Positions 7,226 through 17,200 are shown, counted from the first letter of the stretch. The stretch is DNA of 64,000 nt from Hoeflea algicola (GCF_026619415.1 NZ_JAOVZR010000001.1:186001-250000), one strand, 5' to 3'. The notes: generated from the letters alone by a model not told the origin. Numbers and translations: made by a program.

Positions 7226-7930
7226 ATGAAAGCGGACTGGAGCGTATCCGGACGGCAGCACAAGCGTGTCGATCTGGCCCTGGAGGATGTCAGCGGCGAT
7301 GGCCGCTTTTCGGGCTATGCCAGCCTGTTCGGCGCGGTCGACCTTGGCCGCGACGTGATCGAACCGGGGGCTTTTGCCGCCTCGCTCAAACGCCGCGGGC
7401 CAGGCGATGTGCGCATGCTCTACCAGCACGACCCGGAGCAGCCGATCGGCCGCTGGCTGTCGATCCGCGAGGATGCGCGCGGGCTGCATGTCGAGGGCAG
7501 GCTGGCGCTCGGCGTGGCGCGTGCCCGCGAGGTCCATGAGCTTATGAAATCCGGCGCGCTCGACGGGCTGTCGATAGGTTTCCAGACGCTGCGCGCCCGC
7601 AACGAGGCCAAGGCTGGCGTACGCCGGATCTTGAGCGCCGATCTCTGGGAGATTTCAGTGGTGACATTTCCGATGCAGCCGGGCGCGCGGGTGACCGCGG
7701 TCAAGGCGGCCGGAATGCAGCCACCCACACGGCGCGAACTCGAACGCCGGCTCACGCGGGATGCGGGGCTGACGAGACGCCAGGCGCGCGGGCTGATTGC
7801 CCGCGGCTACGACGCACTTTCGGACAGGCAGGACGCTGGCCCGGAACATCTCAAACAGCTGGAGATACGGCTGCGCACCCTGTCCCGGACGTTGCGGCCA
7901 GCCGGCTCCAAACCTGAACCGAACTTTTGA
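7226..7930 (+). CDS. GTA g4, HK97-family prohead protease
   Basis: 234 residues, a serine protease of the U35/S78 herpesvirus-assemblin-like class that cuts the capsid protein's scaffold domain during maturation. GYASLFGAVDLGRDVIEPGAF, MLYQHDPEQPIGRW (catalytic H68) and LDGLSIGFQ (catalytic S116) are the family landmarks, followed by LWEISVVTFPMQP. The C-terminal third (TRRELERRLTRDAGLTRRQA) is a helical tail found in rhizobial GTA proteases. ATG 7226 is preferred over upstream in-frame codons because GAAGGA precedes it and homologs begin there. Confidence 0.92.
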   Translation: MKADWSVSGRQHKRVDLALEDVSGDGRFSGYASLFGAVDLGRDVIEPGAFAASLKRRGPGDVRMLYQHDPEQPIGRWLSIREDARGLHVEGRLALGVARAREVHELMKSGALDGLSIGFQTLRARNEAKAGVRRILSADLWEISVVTFPMQPGARVTAVKAAGMQPPTRRELERRLTRDAGLTRRQARGLIARGYDALSDRQDAGPEHLKQLEIRLRTLSRTLRPAGSKPEPNF

Positions 7931-7941
7931 AAGGACGACCG

Positions 7942-9183
7942 ATGAACATTCATTTGCAAATGCCCCGCGCTCCCGAAACCAAGAGCCTCGACGCCGATGT
8001 CGCCCAGGCGTTCGAGGAATTTCTCTCCACCTTCGAGGACTATCGGCAATCCAACGACCAGCGGCTGGCCGAGATCGAGCGCCGTGGCGGCGATATTCTG
8101 GCGGAGGAAAAGCTCGCCCGGATTGATACCGCGCTTGATGAGCAGAAACGCACCCTCGACCGCTTGCTGGTCAAGCGCGCCCGTCCCGATCTCGGCCGAG
8201 GTGATGGCCGGGAACCAAGCGCCGTGCGTCAGGCCTTCGAGGCCTATGTCCGGCGCGGCGACGAGGCCGGGCTGCGCCAGAGCGAGCGCAAGGCAATGCA
8301 GACCGGCAGCGATCCCGATGGCGGCTATCTCGTGCCTGATGAACTCGACAGCGAGATCGGCAGGCGGCTGTCGGAACTCTCGCCGATCCGCTCGATTGCC
8401 ACGGTGCGGCAGGTCTCGGGCGCGGTGCTGAAGAAACCCTTCGCGCTTGACGGCATGGCCACCGGATGGGTCGGCGAAACCGACGCCCGGCCGCAGACGG
8501 CAACGCCGCAACTGGCGGAGTTGCAGTTTCCGACCATGGAGCTTTATGCCATGCCTGCGGCGACCGCATCGCTGATCGACGACAGCGCGCTCGACATCGA
8601 GGAGTGGGTGGCTGCCGAAGTGGAAGCTGCCTTTGCCGAGCAGGAAGGGGCGGCCTTTGTCTCGGGCGACGGTGCCAACAAGCCGCGCGGTTTTCTCGAC
8701 TATCCCAGTGTTGACGATGACAGCTGGAGCTGGGGCAAGCTCGGCCATATCGCCACGGGTAGCGCCGGCGCTTTTGGCACCGATCCTTCCGACCGGTTGG
8801 TCGAACTGATCTATGCGCTGAAAGCAGGGCACCGGCAGAACGGCCGTTTCGTCATGAACCGCAAGACGCAGGCCCAGATCCGCAAGTTCAAGGATGCCGA
8901 CGGCAACTACCTGTGGATGCCACCGGCGGGCGCCGGCCAGTCGGCCTCGCTGATGGGCTTTTCCGTGGTCGAGGCAGAAGACATGCCCGACATCGCCGCC
9001 GACTCGGTGTCGATTGCGTTTGGAGATTTCCGTCGCGGTTACCTGGTGGTCGACCGGACCGGGGTGCGGGTGCTGCGGGATCCCTATTCGGCCAAGCCGT
9101 ATGTGCTGTTTTACACCACCAAGCGAGTCGGCGGCGGAGTGCAGAATTTCGAGGCGATCAAGCTTTTGAAATTTACTGCCTGA
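7942..9183 (+). CDS. GTA g5, HK97-family major capsid protein
   Basis: 413 residues. An N-terminal charged coiled-coil delta domain (about residues 15-80) is followed by the HK97 fold, beginning GSDPDGGYLVPDE and continuing with SPIRSIATVRQV, EEWVAAEVEAAFAEQEG, FVSGDGANKPRG, LMGFSVVEAEDMP and FGDFRRGYLVVDRTG. It forms the GTA capsid shell after cleavage by the g4 protease. ATG 7942 has AAAGGA upstream; a TTG at 7927 overlaps the protease stop and is less likely. A stable hairpin follows the gene. Confidence 0.95.
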   Translation: MNIHLQMPRAPETKSLDADVAQAFEEFLSTFEDYRQSNDQRLAEIERRGGDILAEEKLARIDTALDEQKRTLDRLLVKRARPDLGRGDGREPSAVRQAFEAYVRRGDEAGLRQSERKAMQTGSDPDGGYLVPDELDSEIGRRLSELSPIRSIATVRQVSGAVLKKPFALDGMATGWVGETDARPQTATPQLAELQFPTMELYAMPAATASLIDDSALDIEEWVAAEVEAAFAEQEGAAFVSGDGANKPRGFLDYPSVDDDSWSWGKLGHIATGSAGAFGTDPSDRLVELIYALKAGHRQNGRFVMNRKTQAQIRKFKDADGNYLWMPPAGAGQSASLMGFSVVEAEDMPDIAADSVSIAFGDFRRGYLVVDRTGVRVLRDPYSAKPYVLFYTTKRVGGGVQNFEAIKLLKFTA

Positions 9184-9210
9184 CGGGCACTCTGTTCCTC
9201 ACGAGCAAAA

Positions 9211-9233
9211 CCTCTCCCGGCATCCGGGGGAGG
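9211..9233 (+). promoter_or_regulatory. Intercistronic GC hairpin between g5 and g6
   Basis: A 10-bp stem (CCTCTCCCGG with CCGGGGGAGG, one G-T pair) closed by a 3-nt loop lies 28 bases after the capsid stop. No T run follows. It could stabilise or partly terminate the capsid message, giving more capsid than connector protein, or be a degenerate intergenic palindrome of the kind common in rhizobia. Confidence 0.5.
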
Positions 9234-9270
9234 GACTTGAACTCCAACGCACCTCACTCCGGAGATCACC

Positions 9271-9837
9271 ATGCCCCTGATCCAGACCGATCCGCCCTTA
9301 GCGGAGCCGGTGACGCTTGCCGATTTGAAGGCGCATCTGCGCATTGATTTAAGCGATGAGGACGCTTTGCTCGCCGATCTGATCCGCGTCGCCCGCGCCC
9401 ATCTCGAAGCCGTCACCGGTGTTGCGCTGATGAGCCAGGGTTTTCGTCTTCTGCTTGATGACTGGCCCTGCGGTGATGTGATTCAGTTGATGAGAACCCC
9501 GGTTCAAACCATTGATGCGATTCTGGTTTATGACGGCGACGGCGTGGCGCAGGATCTGCCGCTGACCGGCATGCTGCTCGATGGCACGGCGCGCCCGGCA
9601 CGGCTGGTGCTGAAGACCCGGCCAAGCCCGGCGCGGCCGATCAACGGCATCGAGATCGAGTTTACTGCGGGCTATGCCACAGCCAGCGACGTGCCGCCCG
9701 AACTGGTGCGGGCGATCCTGATGCACGCCGCCCATCTTTACGAATTTCGCGGTGCGGTGTCGCCGGAGATGCAGCCGGCGGCGGTGCCCGAAGGTTATCG
9801 CCGGTTGATCGCACCCTGCGTACGGAGGGCACTGTGA
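9271..9837 (+). CDS. GTA g6, head-tail connector protein
   Basis: 188 residues. N-terminal PVTLADLKAHLRIDLSDEDALL and ARAHLEAVTG match the gp6-like connector family (phiE125 gp8/HK97 gp6 type), and a C-terminal PPELVRAILMHAAHLYE follows, as in other alphaproteobacterial GTAs. In the RcGTA particle this protein sits on the portal and forms the adaptor ring to the tail. The end overlaps the start of the next gene by one base (TGATG), indicating coupled translation. Confidence 0.88.
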   Translation: MPLIQTDPPLAEPVTLADLKAHLRIDLSDEDALLADLIRVARAHLEAVTGVALMSQGFRLLLDDWPCGDVIQLMRTPVQTIDAILVYDGDGVAQDLPLTGMLLDGTARPARLVLKTRPSPARPINGIEIEFTAGYATASDVPPELVRAILMHAAHLYEFRGAVSPEMQPAAVPEGYRRLIAPCVRRAL

Positions 9838-10172
9838 TGCGGCTCACATTTGTTGACCCGGGGGAACTGAAGACGCGGCTGCGGCTGGAAACACCCGCCG
9901 AGGCGCCCGATGGCCAGGGCGGTGTCACCGAGGGCTGGAACGAAGTGGCAGAGCTGTGGGGGCGGGTGGAACCGTTGCGCGCCAAGCCGGGGGAAGAGGC
10001 AGGTGCATTGACGGCGCCGATCAGCCACCGCGTGACCGTGCGGTATCGCGCCGATATCCGCCACGCCATGCGCTTTGTCTCTGGCAATCGGCAGCTGTTG
10101 ATCCGGGCGCTGCGCGATCCGGACGAGCGCCGGCGCTACCTGGTCTGCGAATGTGAGGAGGCTGCACCATGA
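9837..10172 (+). CDS. GTA g7, head closure / head-tail joining protein
   Basis: 111 residues of the phage head-tail joining family (Phage_H_T_join): LKTRLRLETPAEAPDGQGG, a central GWNEVAELWGRVEPL and HRVTVRYRADI. In GTAs it forms the stopper ring between connector and tail. Starts at the ATG overlapping the g6 stop, with GGAGGG upstream, and its own end overlaps g8 by four bases (ATGA). Confidence 0.88.
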   Translation: MRLTFVDPGELKTRLRLETPAEAPDGQGGVTEGWNEVAELWGRVEPLRAKPGEEAGALTAPISHRVTVRYRADIRHAMRFVSGNRQLLIRALRDPDERRRYLVCECEEAAP

Positions 10173-10567
10173 GCGCCAATGCGCTGCAGAAGGCGGTGCT
10201 GGAACATCTCGCCGCCATGCCGGCGATTATTGCCATCACCGGTCCTGGGCGGATTTTTGATCGCCGGGTCACCCGCGCCGAACCGCCCTATCTGGTGTTT
10301 GGCGAGTCCACTGTGACGGATTTTTCAACCGGGGACGAGGCCGCCAGCGAGCATCGTTTCGACATCGAAGCCTGGACCAAGCACAACGGCCGCAAGCAGG
10401 CCGCCGAATTGGCCGACGCCGTCCGCGCGGCCCTTCACGAGGCCGATCTGGCGCTTGAAAGCGCGGTGCTGATCAATTTGCGTCACGAACGCACAGTCAG
10501 TCGCCGCGCGCCGCGCAGCGACCTGCATGTGGCCCGGATCCGGTTCCGGGCGGTGACCGAACCCTGA
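10169..10567 (+). CDS. GTA g8, tail terminator-like protein (DUF3168)
   Basis: 132 residues of the DUF3168 family: N-terminal ALQKAVLEHLA, PPYLVFGESTV, then FDIEAWTKHNGRKQAAELA and VRAALHEADLAL. DUF3168 proteins cap the tail tube at the neck. It shares ATGA with g7. The unit g6-g7-g8 is packed without gaps, whereas about 60 bases separate g8 from the tail tube gene. Confidence 0.88.
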   Translation: MSANALQKAVLEHLAAMPAIIAITGPGRIFDRRVTRAEPPYLVFGESTVTDFSTGDEAASEHRFDIEAWTKHNGRKQAAELADAVRAALHEADLALESAVLINLRHERTVSRRAPRSDLHVARIRFRAVTEP

Positions 10568-10629
10568 GGGTTGCCGAATCCACATCCGAACCAAGCGGAA
10601 CCCTCGCTTGACCATGAAAGGACCAAGAC

Positions 10630-11037
10630 ATGAGTGCTCAAAAGGGCAAGGACCTGCTCATCAAGATCGACGATGGCGGCGGGTTTGTCACCATCGCCGG
10701 CCTGCGCGCCAGACGGTTGGCGTTCAATGCCGAGAGTGTCGATATCACCGACGCCGAATCCGCCGGGCGCTGGCGCGAACTGCTGGGCGGGGCCGGGGTG
10801 CAGCGCGCCTCACTGTCGGGCGGCGGGTTGTTCAAGGATCAGGCCAGTGATGCGCTGACCAGGGCGGTGTTTTTCGCAAGCGAAATCCGTGACTGGCAAG
10901 TGGCGATACCGGACTTCGGTACCGTCAGCGGGCCGTTCCAGATCACGGCGCTTGAATATGCCGGTCGGCATGACGGTGAAATGACGTTTGAGATCGCGCT
11001 GGAATCGGCCGGTGCGCTGAGCTTTGCGGCCGCGTGA
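10630..11037 (+). CDS. GTA g9, major tail tube protein (TP901-1 family)
   Basis: 135 residues of the phage major tail protein 2 family: GKDLLIKIDDGGGFVTIAGL, SVDITDAESAGRWRELL, then ITALEYAGRHDGEMTFEIALES. It polymerises into the tail tube; the GTA tail needs few rings, matching the short tape measure downstream. It has the typical GTA length. ATG 10630 comes nine bases after an AAAGGA ribosome site. Confidence 0.92.
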   Translation: MSAQKGKDLLIKIDDGGGFVTIAGLRARRLAFNAESVDITDAESAGRWRELLGGAGVQRASLSGGGLFKDQASDALTRAVFFASEIRDWQVAIPDFGTVSGPFQITALEYAGRHDGEMTFEIALESAGALSFAAA

Positions 11038-11044
11038 GGCGAAG

Positions 11045-11473
11045 ATGGTGCGTATTCATCCCAACCGTCGCCGCGGCGAGATTGCCGCGTGCTTTGACGG
11101 TGAGAGCCGGCTCCTGTGCCTGACGCTGGGCGCGCTGGCCGAACTTGAAAGCGCCTTTGGCGTCGCCAATCTGGCGGAACTGGCCGAACGGTTTGAAAGC
11201 GGCCGGCTGTCGGCTGCCGATATTCTGCGTATCGTTGGCGCCGGCCTGCGTGGCGCCGGCAACCGCTTCAGCGACGCGGACGTAGCCGAAATGTCGGCCG
11301 AGGGCGGTGCGGCCGGGTTTGCCCGTATCGCCACCGAATTGCTGTGGACGACCTTTGGCGGGGACGAGATGGAGCCGCCCGACCTGGCCCGAGCAGACAC
11401 ACAAAAAACCGACAATTCCCATCGGGAGAGTGCGAAAAACCCTTCCGTGCCGCAGGCGGAGACGCGGTGGTGA
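11045..11473 (+). CDS. GTA g10, tail assembly protein (GTA-gp10 family)
   Basis: 142 residues: VRIHPNRRRGEIAACFDGE, CLTLGALAELESAFG, LAERFESGRLSAADILRIVG, then DADVAEMSAEGGAAGFARIA. This is the GTA-gp10 family, thought to be a tail tube-associated assembly chaperone. ATG 11045 is chosen because it follows the g9 stop closely and the homologous N-terminus is reached from it. The polar C-terminal tail overlaps the start of the next ORF in a GTGA arrangement. Confidence 0.85.
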   Translation: MVRIHPNRRRGEIAACFDGESRLLCLTLGALAELESAFGVANLAELAERFESGRLSAADILRIVGAGLRGAGNRFSDADVAEMSAEGGAAGFARIATELLWTTFGGDEMEPPDLARADTQKTDNSHRESAKNPSVPQAETRW

Positions 11474-11694
11474 AGACGGATCGGACGTTTTTCCCCTGGG
11501 CGTCTGTGATCCGCTTTGGCCTCGGCCGCCTGCGGCTTTCCCCGGAGACGTTCTGGCGGCTGAGCCTGCCGGAATTGGTAGCGCTGATCGGTTCGGAGGC
11601 GGGGCCTGGGCCCGCCACCCGGCAAAGCCTCAATGCGCTGATGGCGCAGTTTCCTGATGACAGAAGCACAAAGGAGCCAGGCCATGATGGATGA
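11470..11694 (+). CDS. GTA g10.1, tail assembly chaperone (Phage_TAC / DUF2376 type)
   Basis: 74 residues starting at a GTG that overlaps the g10 stop (GTGA). The core FPWASVIRFGLGRLRLSPETFW followed by LSLPELVALIG is the small rcc01693-like family, often missed in annotation because of its size. Such chaperones guide the tube subunits onto the tape measure. Its last codons overlap the start of the tape measure gene, consistent with coupling of g10, g10.1 and g11. Confidence 0.82.
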   Translation: MKTDRTFFPWASVIRFGLGRLRLSPETFWRLSLPELVALIGSEAGPGPATRQSLNALMAQFPDDRSTKEPGHDG

Positions 11695-12265
11695 ACCAAG
11701 CGTGAATGTGGATGTTGAACTGGACCTCAATGGCGCCGACCGGGCGCTCGATGAACTCAGGCAGAAGGCTGACAGTTTCGGCGGTGCGCTGTCCTCGGCG
11801 CTCAAGCAGGCGACCGTTGACGGCCGCAGTCTTGACGAGGTGCTGCGGGGGTTGGGCAACCGGATGGTCGGCATTGCGCTGGATGCAGGCATGAAGCCGC
11901 TCGAGCAGGTGGTGAGCAGCTCGATCGCCGGTCTGAGCAGCAATCTCGGCCGGTTGCTGCCGTTTGCCAAGGGTGGCGTGCCGGGGCGGATGACCGCCTT
12001 TGCCGATGGAGGTGTGGTTGGCGGCCCGTCCTATTTTTCCATGCCTGGTGGCGATACCGGGCTGATGGGGGAGGCCGGCGCCGAAGCGATCCTGCCGTTG
12101 CAGCGGGGGCCTGACGGCAGGCTTGGCGTGGCGTCGGGCAGCGCCGCGCCGGTGCAGGTCACCTTCAATGTGACCACGCCGGATGCGGCAAGCTTTGCCA
12201 AATCAGAAGCCCAGATCACCGCCATGCTGGCGCGCGCCGTTGGTCGCGGCCGGCGCGGGTTGTAA
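11684..12265 (+). CDS. GTA g11, tail tape measure protein
   Basis: 193 residues from ATG 11684, which has AAGGAG at good spacing; ATG 11657 lies deep inside g10.1 and is less likely. An N-terminal helical part (DRALDELRQKADSFGGALS) is followed by a glycine-rich segment (FAKGGVPGRMTAFADGGVV, then GEAGAEAILPLQRGPDG) typical of tape measure C-termini. The short length agrees with the short GTA tail. It sets tail length and may enter the recipient envelope. Confidence 0.88.
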   Translation: MMDEPSVNVDVELDLNGADRALDELRQKADSFGGALSSALKQATVDGRSLDEVLRGLGNRMVGIALDAGMKPLEQVVSSSIAGLSSNLGRLLPFAKGGVPGRMTAFADGGVVGGPSYFSMPGGDTGLMGEAGAEAILPLQRGPDGRLGVASGSAAPVQVTFNVTTPDAASFAKSEAQITAMLARAVGRGRRGL

Positions 12266-12280
12266 CCAAGGAGCAAGGTG

Positions 12281-12922
12281 ATGAGTGATGGATTTCACGA
12301 AGTCCGCCTGCCGTTGCGGCTTTCGCTGGGTGCCAGCGGCGGACCCGGGCGGCGCACCGAGATCGTGGCGCTATCGAATGGTGGTGAAACCCGTAATGCC
12401 CGCTGGGCCGATGCGCGAAGGCGCTACGATGTCGGTACCGGGCTTCGCGGACTGGATGATCTTTATGAGCTGACCGCATTTTTCGAAGCGCGGCGTGGCC
12501 AGCTTTACGGCTTTCGTTTCCGCGATCCCGTCGATCATACGTCGGCAGCCTACGGGCAGGCGGTGAGCGCCATCGACCAGGTGATCGGCAGTGGCGACGG
12601 AACCACCACGCTGTTTGAGCTGATCAAGACCTATAAAGATGCTGGTGGCGCTACCGCGCGGCGGATCGAAAAACCGGTCGAGGGCAGCGTTGTGGTGACA
12701 ATCGACGGGACGCCCCTGAACCCGGGCGCGTTCACTGTGGACCCGACGACGGGGCAGGTGTCGATCATGCCGGAGTTCACGCCAGCGCCGGGTGCAGAGG
12801 TGACCGCCGGCTATGAATTCGACATTCCGGTGCGTTTTGACACCGACAGGATCGAGATCAGCCTGGCTGCGTTCAAGGCTGGGTCGGTGCCCTCGGTTCC
12901 GCTGGTGGAGATCAGGCCATGA
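12281..12922 (+). CDS. GTA g12, distal tail protein (DUF2460)
   Basis: 213 residues of the DUF2460 family: FHEVRLPLRLSLGASGG, RNARWADARRRYDVG, ELTAFFEARRGQLYGFRFRD and a C-terminal DTDRIEISLAAFK. In the RcGTA particle g12 is the distal tail ring joining tube and baseplate. ATG 12281 follows GGAGCAAGG. It ends in an ATGA overlap with g13. Confidence 0.92.
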   Translation: MSDGFHEVRLPLRLSLGASGGPGRRTEIVALSNGGETRNARWADARRRYDVGTGLRGLDDLYELTAFFEARRGQLYGFRFRDPVDHTSAAYGQAVSAIDQVIGSGDGTTTLFELIKTYKDAGGATARRIEKPVEGSVVVTIDGTPLNPGAFTVDPTTGQVSIMPEFTPAPGAEVTAGYEFDIPVRFDTDRIEISLAAFKAGSVPSVPLVEIRP

Positions 12923-13809
12923 GAGACATTTCCGCGCGCCTTGCGGTGCATCTGGCCCAGACTGCCACCACGACCTGCCATGCCTGGCGGCTGACCCGTA
13001 CTGACGGGCTGGTGCTGGGCTTTACCGAGCACGACCATGATCTCGAATTCGACGGGACAGTGTTTTCGGCCGCGACCGGGTTTCGCGCCTCAGAGGTCGA
13101 AACCGGTCTTGGGCTGGAAGCCGACGCCGCCAATGTGGCCGGCGCCTTCTCGGCTGCTCAGATCAGTGCCGACGATCTGGCGCTTGGCCGCTATGATGGC
13201 GCACAGGTGGAGACCTTTCTGGTCAATTGGCAATGCCCGGCTGACTATTTGCTGCTTTCAACCCGGCAACTGGGCGAGGTGCGCAGCGCCGGGCCTGCCT
13301 TCAGCGTCGAACTGCGCAGCCTGGCGGCAAGGCTCGACCAGCCACGCGGGCGGCTTTATGGGCGGCGCTGCGATGCCGATCTGGGCGACAGCCGCTGCAC
13401 CGCCAACATTGCCGCGCCGCCGTTTACGATGGAAGCGACGATCGCCGAGGTGATCGACGAAATGACGATACTCGTGGCCGGGCTTGGCGATCGGCCCGCC
13501 GGCTGGTTCAGCCAGGGCCATCTCGCCTTCAAGTCTGGATTGCTTGCGGGGCTTTCCGCCGACGTCTCCGAGCACAAATTGGTGCCGGACGGGGCACGGC
13601 TCACCCTGTGGCAGCCGTTGGCGCGGATGCCAACGCTGGGCGATCAGATCACGGTCGTTGCCGGTTGTGACAAGTCGTTTGAAACCTGTGCAGCAAAATT
13701 TGCCAACACGCTCAATTATCAGGGTTTTCCCTACCTGCCCGGCAGCGATTTTGCCTATGGCTATGCCGATGGCGACACCGTCCATGACGGACGGCCGATT
13801 GTGCCATGA
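12919..13809 (+). CDS. GTA g13, baseplate hub protein (DUF2163), probable Fe-S protein
   Basis: 296 residues. The N-terminal part (CHAWRLTRTDGLVLGFTEHD) is DUF2163 and the C-terminal part is the phage BR0599 type, ending CDKSFETCAAKFAN then GFPYLPG. Cysteines 151, 160, 250 and 257 are arranged as in homologous hub proteins, where four cysteines bind an iron-sulfur cluster; that role is known from the family and not shown here. It forms the hub at the tail tip and shares ATGA with both neighbours (12919 and 13806). Confidence 0.92.
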   Translation: MRDISARLAVHLAQTATTTCHAWRLTRTDGLVLGFTEHDHDLEFDGTVFSAATGFRASEVETGLGLEADAANVAGAFSAAQISADDLALGRYDGAQVETFLVNWQCPADYLLLSTRQLGEVRSAGPAFSVELRSLAARLDQPRGRLYGRRCDADLGDSRCTANIAAPPFTMEATIAEVIDEMTILVAGLGDRPAGWFSQGHLAFKSGLLAGLSADVSEHKLVPDGARLTLWQPLARMPTLGDQITVVAGCDKSFETCAAKFANTLNYQGFPYLPGSDFAYGYADGDTVHDGRPIVP

Positions 13810-14249
13810 GCGAGGATGCTCAAGCCCGGCGGGTGGTGGCCGCGGCGCGCGGCTGGATCGGTACGCCCTACCGTCATCAGGCATCGCGCAAGGGCGTGGG
13901 CTGCGATTGCCTGGGCCTGGTGCGCGGCGTCTATGCCGAGATCACCGGCATGGCCACGGAGCAGCCCGGTGCCTACGCGCCTGACTGGGCCGAGCGCAGC
14001 GGCGCCGAGCGGTTGCTTGAGGCCGCCAACCGCCATTGCGGCGACCCGCTGCCGCTCTTGGCGGCATGGCCGGGCGACATTTTGGTGTTTCGCTGGCGCG
14101 ACGGCGTGGCTGCCAAGCATGCCGGCATTCTCTCGGGACCTGACCATTTCATCCATTCCTACGAGCCGGCGGGCGTCATCGAAAGCGCGCTGGTTGGCTC
14201 ATGGCGGCGGCGTGTCGCCGGTGTTTTCCGGATTCCCCGCAAGGGGTGA
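13806..14249 (+). CDS. GTA g14, NlpC/P60-family peptidoglycan hydrolase
   Basis: 147 residues of the NlpC/P60 cysteine peptidase fold. GWIGTPYRHQASRKGVGCDC places the catalytic cysteine at C35 in the DCLGLV block; H105 in AAKHAGIL is the likely catalytic histidine. In the GTA this enzyme sits in the tail tip and cuts recipient peptidoglycan during DNA entry. All key residues appear present. The start overlaps g13 by four bases. Confidence 0.92.
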   Translation: MSEDAQARRVVAAARGWIGTPYRHQASRKGVGCDCLGLVRGVYAEITGMATEQPGAYAPDWAERSGAERLLEAANRHCGDPLPLLAAWPGDILVFRWRDGVAAKHAGILSGPDHFIHSYEPAGVIESALVGSWRRRVAGVFRIPRKG

Positions 14250-14288
14250 TCCGCAGCCGCTTCAAGACCGAAAAAGCGAGATAATTTC

Positions 14289-17200
14289 ATGTCGACACTC
14301 TTGTTGCAGGTTGCCGGCGCAGCGCTAGGCAGTGCCTTCGGACCGGTCGGATCCGCCATCGGGTCGGCGATTGGCGCCACCATTGGCGGCATGCTCGACA
14401 CCAGCCTGATCAAGTCCACTCGCACCATTCATGGCCGCGGACTTACCGGCGCCCGCATTCCCGCCGCCGACGAGGGATCGCCGGTGCTCAGGGTGCCCGG
14501 CACCATGCGGATTGCCGGCACGCTGATCTGGGCGACGCGGTTTGAGGAAACCGTCACCCGCGAGCGTCAGGGTGGCAAGGGCCGTGGCCCCAAGGTAGAA
14601 AACTACGCCTATCATGCCAATTTTGCACTGGGATTGTGCGAAGGGCCAATCGCCTCGATCCGTCGAGTCTGGGCCGACGGCCGCGAACTCGATCTCGAGA
14701 CCCTGGAGATGCGGATCTACCGGGGCACGGCTCAGCAATTGCCCGATCCGCTGATCGAGGCCAAGCAGGGCGCGGGCCGGGCGCCGGCCTGGCGTGGGCT
14801 CGCCTATGTGGTGTTCGAGCGGCTGCCGCTTGATGATTTCGGCAATCGCATTCCCGCCTTCCAGTTCGAGGTGGTGCGGCCGGTGGGAAAGCTGGAAACG
14901 GCGATCGAGGCGGTGGCGCTGATTCCGGGCTCGACCGAGCACGGCTATGCGACGACGCCGGTGCGCGAAAGCCTGGGCGTCGGCGCGCAACGGCTGATCA
15001 ACCGCAACATGCGCCAGGCATCGACCGATTGGGCGCAGTCGATCGATGAGTTGCAGGCGCTGTGCCCCAATTTGAAATCGGTGGCGCTGGTTTCGGCCTG
15101 GTTCGGCGATGACCTGCGCGCCGATCGCTGCCGGTTCCGGCCTGGTGTCGAAGTGGCGGCACGGGCAGGCGAGACCCGTCCCTGGAAGGTCGGCGGGCTG
15201 AGCCGCGCCACCGCGCATCTGATCAGCCGCAATGACGGCGGCCCCGCCTATGGCGGAACCCCTGACGACAGCGCGGTGATCGAGGCGATCCGGGATCTCA
15301 AGGCGCGCGGGCTCGAAGTGGTGCTCTATCCCTTTGTGCTGATGGACATTGCAGCGGACAACGCGCTGCCCGACCCGTATGGTGGCATCGGCCAACCTGC
15401 CTATCCCTGGCGCGGACGGATGACGGCAGCGCCGGCGCCGCGCGAGCCCGGCAGCCCCAATGGCTCGGCGGCGATGCGAGACCACATCGATAGCCTGTGT
15501 AGTGAGACGAGTGCCGCCGATTTCGCGATTGCCGGCGGTATCGTGAGCTGGCTTGGCGGCGACGAGGGCTACCGGCGCTTCGTGCTGCACCATGCGGCAC
15601 TGGCTGAAGCTGCCGGCGGTGTTGACGGGTTCATCGTCGGCTCCGAAATGATCGGGCTGACGCGTTTGCGGGATGGAAGCGGCGGGTTTCCCTTTGTCGA
15701 TCAATTGATCGGGCTGGCAACCGAGGTCCGGGCGATGCTGGGAGGGGAGACCAGGCTGACCTATGCAGCCGACTGGAGCGAATATTCAGGCTATCGACCC
15801 GCTGATGGCAGTGGCGATGTGATCTTCAACCTCGATCCGCTGTGGGCGCATCCGGCGATTGGTGCTGTCGGCATCGACAATTACATGCCGCTTAGTGACT
15901 GGCGCGACAGCGATCTCACTGCGGGCAACCCCGATGGCGCCCGCCATGCCAATGATGCTGCCGCCATGGAAGCGGTGATTGCCGGCGGCGAGGGATTTGA
16001 CTGGTACTATCAGGACGAGGCCGGGCGTAATGCCCGCGAGCGCCTGCCGATCAGCGACGGACTGGCGGGCAAGCATTGGCTCTACCGGGTCAAGGATCTG
16101 CGCGGCTGGTGGGAAAACCAGCATTTCGACCGCATCGGCGGCAGTGACGCCTCGACGCCCAGTGCCTGGGTTCCCGAATCAAAGCCGTTCTGGTTCACCG
16201 AACTTGGCTGTCGGGCGGTCGACAAGGGCGCGGGGCAACCCAATCTGTTTCCGGACCCGAAGTCCTCGGAAGCAGCCCTGCCATGGTTTTCCAATGGTGG
16301 CCGCGACGACCTTTCCCAGCGCAGCTTTCTTGAAGCCCATCTGGCGCATTGGGCGGGGTCGGACAATGCCGATGGCATGGTTGATCCCCGTCATATCCAT
16401 CTGTGGAGCTGGGATGCGCGGCCGTTTCCGGCGTTTCCGCTGTCGCGCGAAGTCTGGTCGGATGGCGACAATTGGCGCACCGGTCACTGGCTCAATGGCA
16501 GGCTCGGGACGGTGGCGCTCAAGGACCTGATCGCCGCCCTCCTGATTGAGGCCGAGTTTGACGCGTTTGATGTCGATCGGGTGGATGGAATGATCACCGG
16601 GCATGTGCTGTCGAGCCCGCTGTCGCCGCGCGCCGCACTGGAGCCATTGATGGAGGCATTTGCCATCGATGTGCGGGAAGGGCCGACGGGGCTGGAGTTT
16701 TCCTCGAGCTTGCGCATAGGCACTGCGGCGCGCGGGGTTGATGTTGTCGCCGAAACCGACGAGGGGCCGCTGTTTGAGGAAATCCGCGGCGAAATCAGCG
16801 AATTTGCCAATGAGGCGGTTCTGCAGTTTGTCGATCCGCTGGCCGATCACGCCCCCGCCTCGGCACGATCGCGCAGGCTTGAAGGCGAGCCGCTGCGCCA
16901 GCGTGACCTGCAGCTGAGCATTGCAATCGATCCGGGGCTTGCGCGCATGACTGCCGATCGCTGGCTGCACGATCACCGGATGCAGCGCCGGCGGTTGCGG
17001 TTTGCGCTGCCGCCGCAAGCGGTCGCACTTCAGCCCGGCGATACGATCCGTCTGTTGCCCGACACGGCGCCGCGTGGCCTGTTCCGCGTCACCCGTATCG
17101 AGGACGGTGATCTGCGTCGGATCGAGGCGGTGTCGCATGCAGGGGCAGCGACTGCGGCGGCGGTGGAAAGCTTGCAGGACCGTGCGGCGGACGACGCCAA

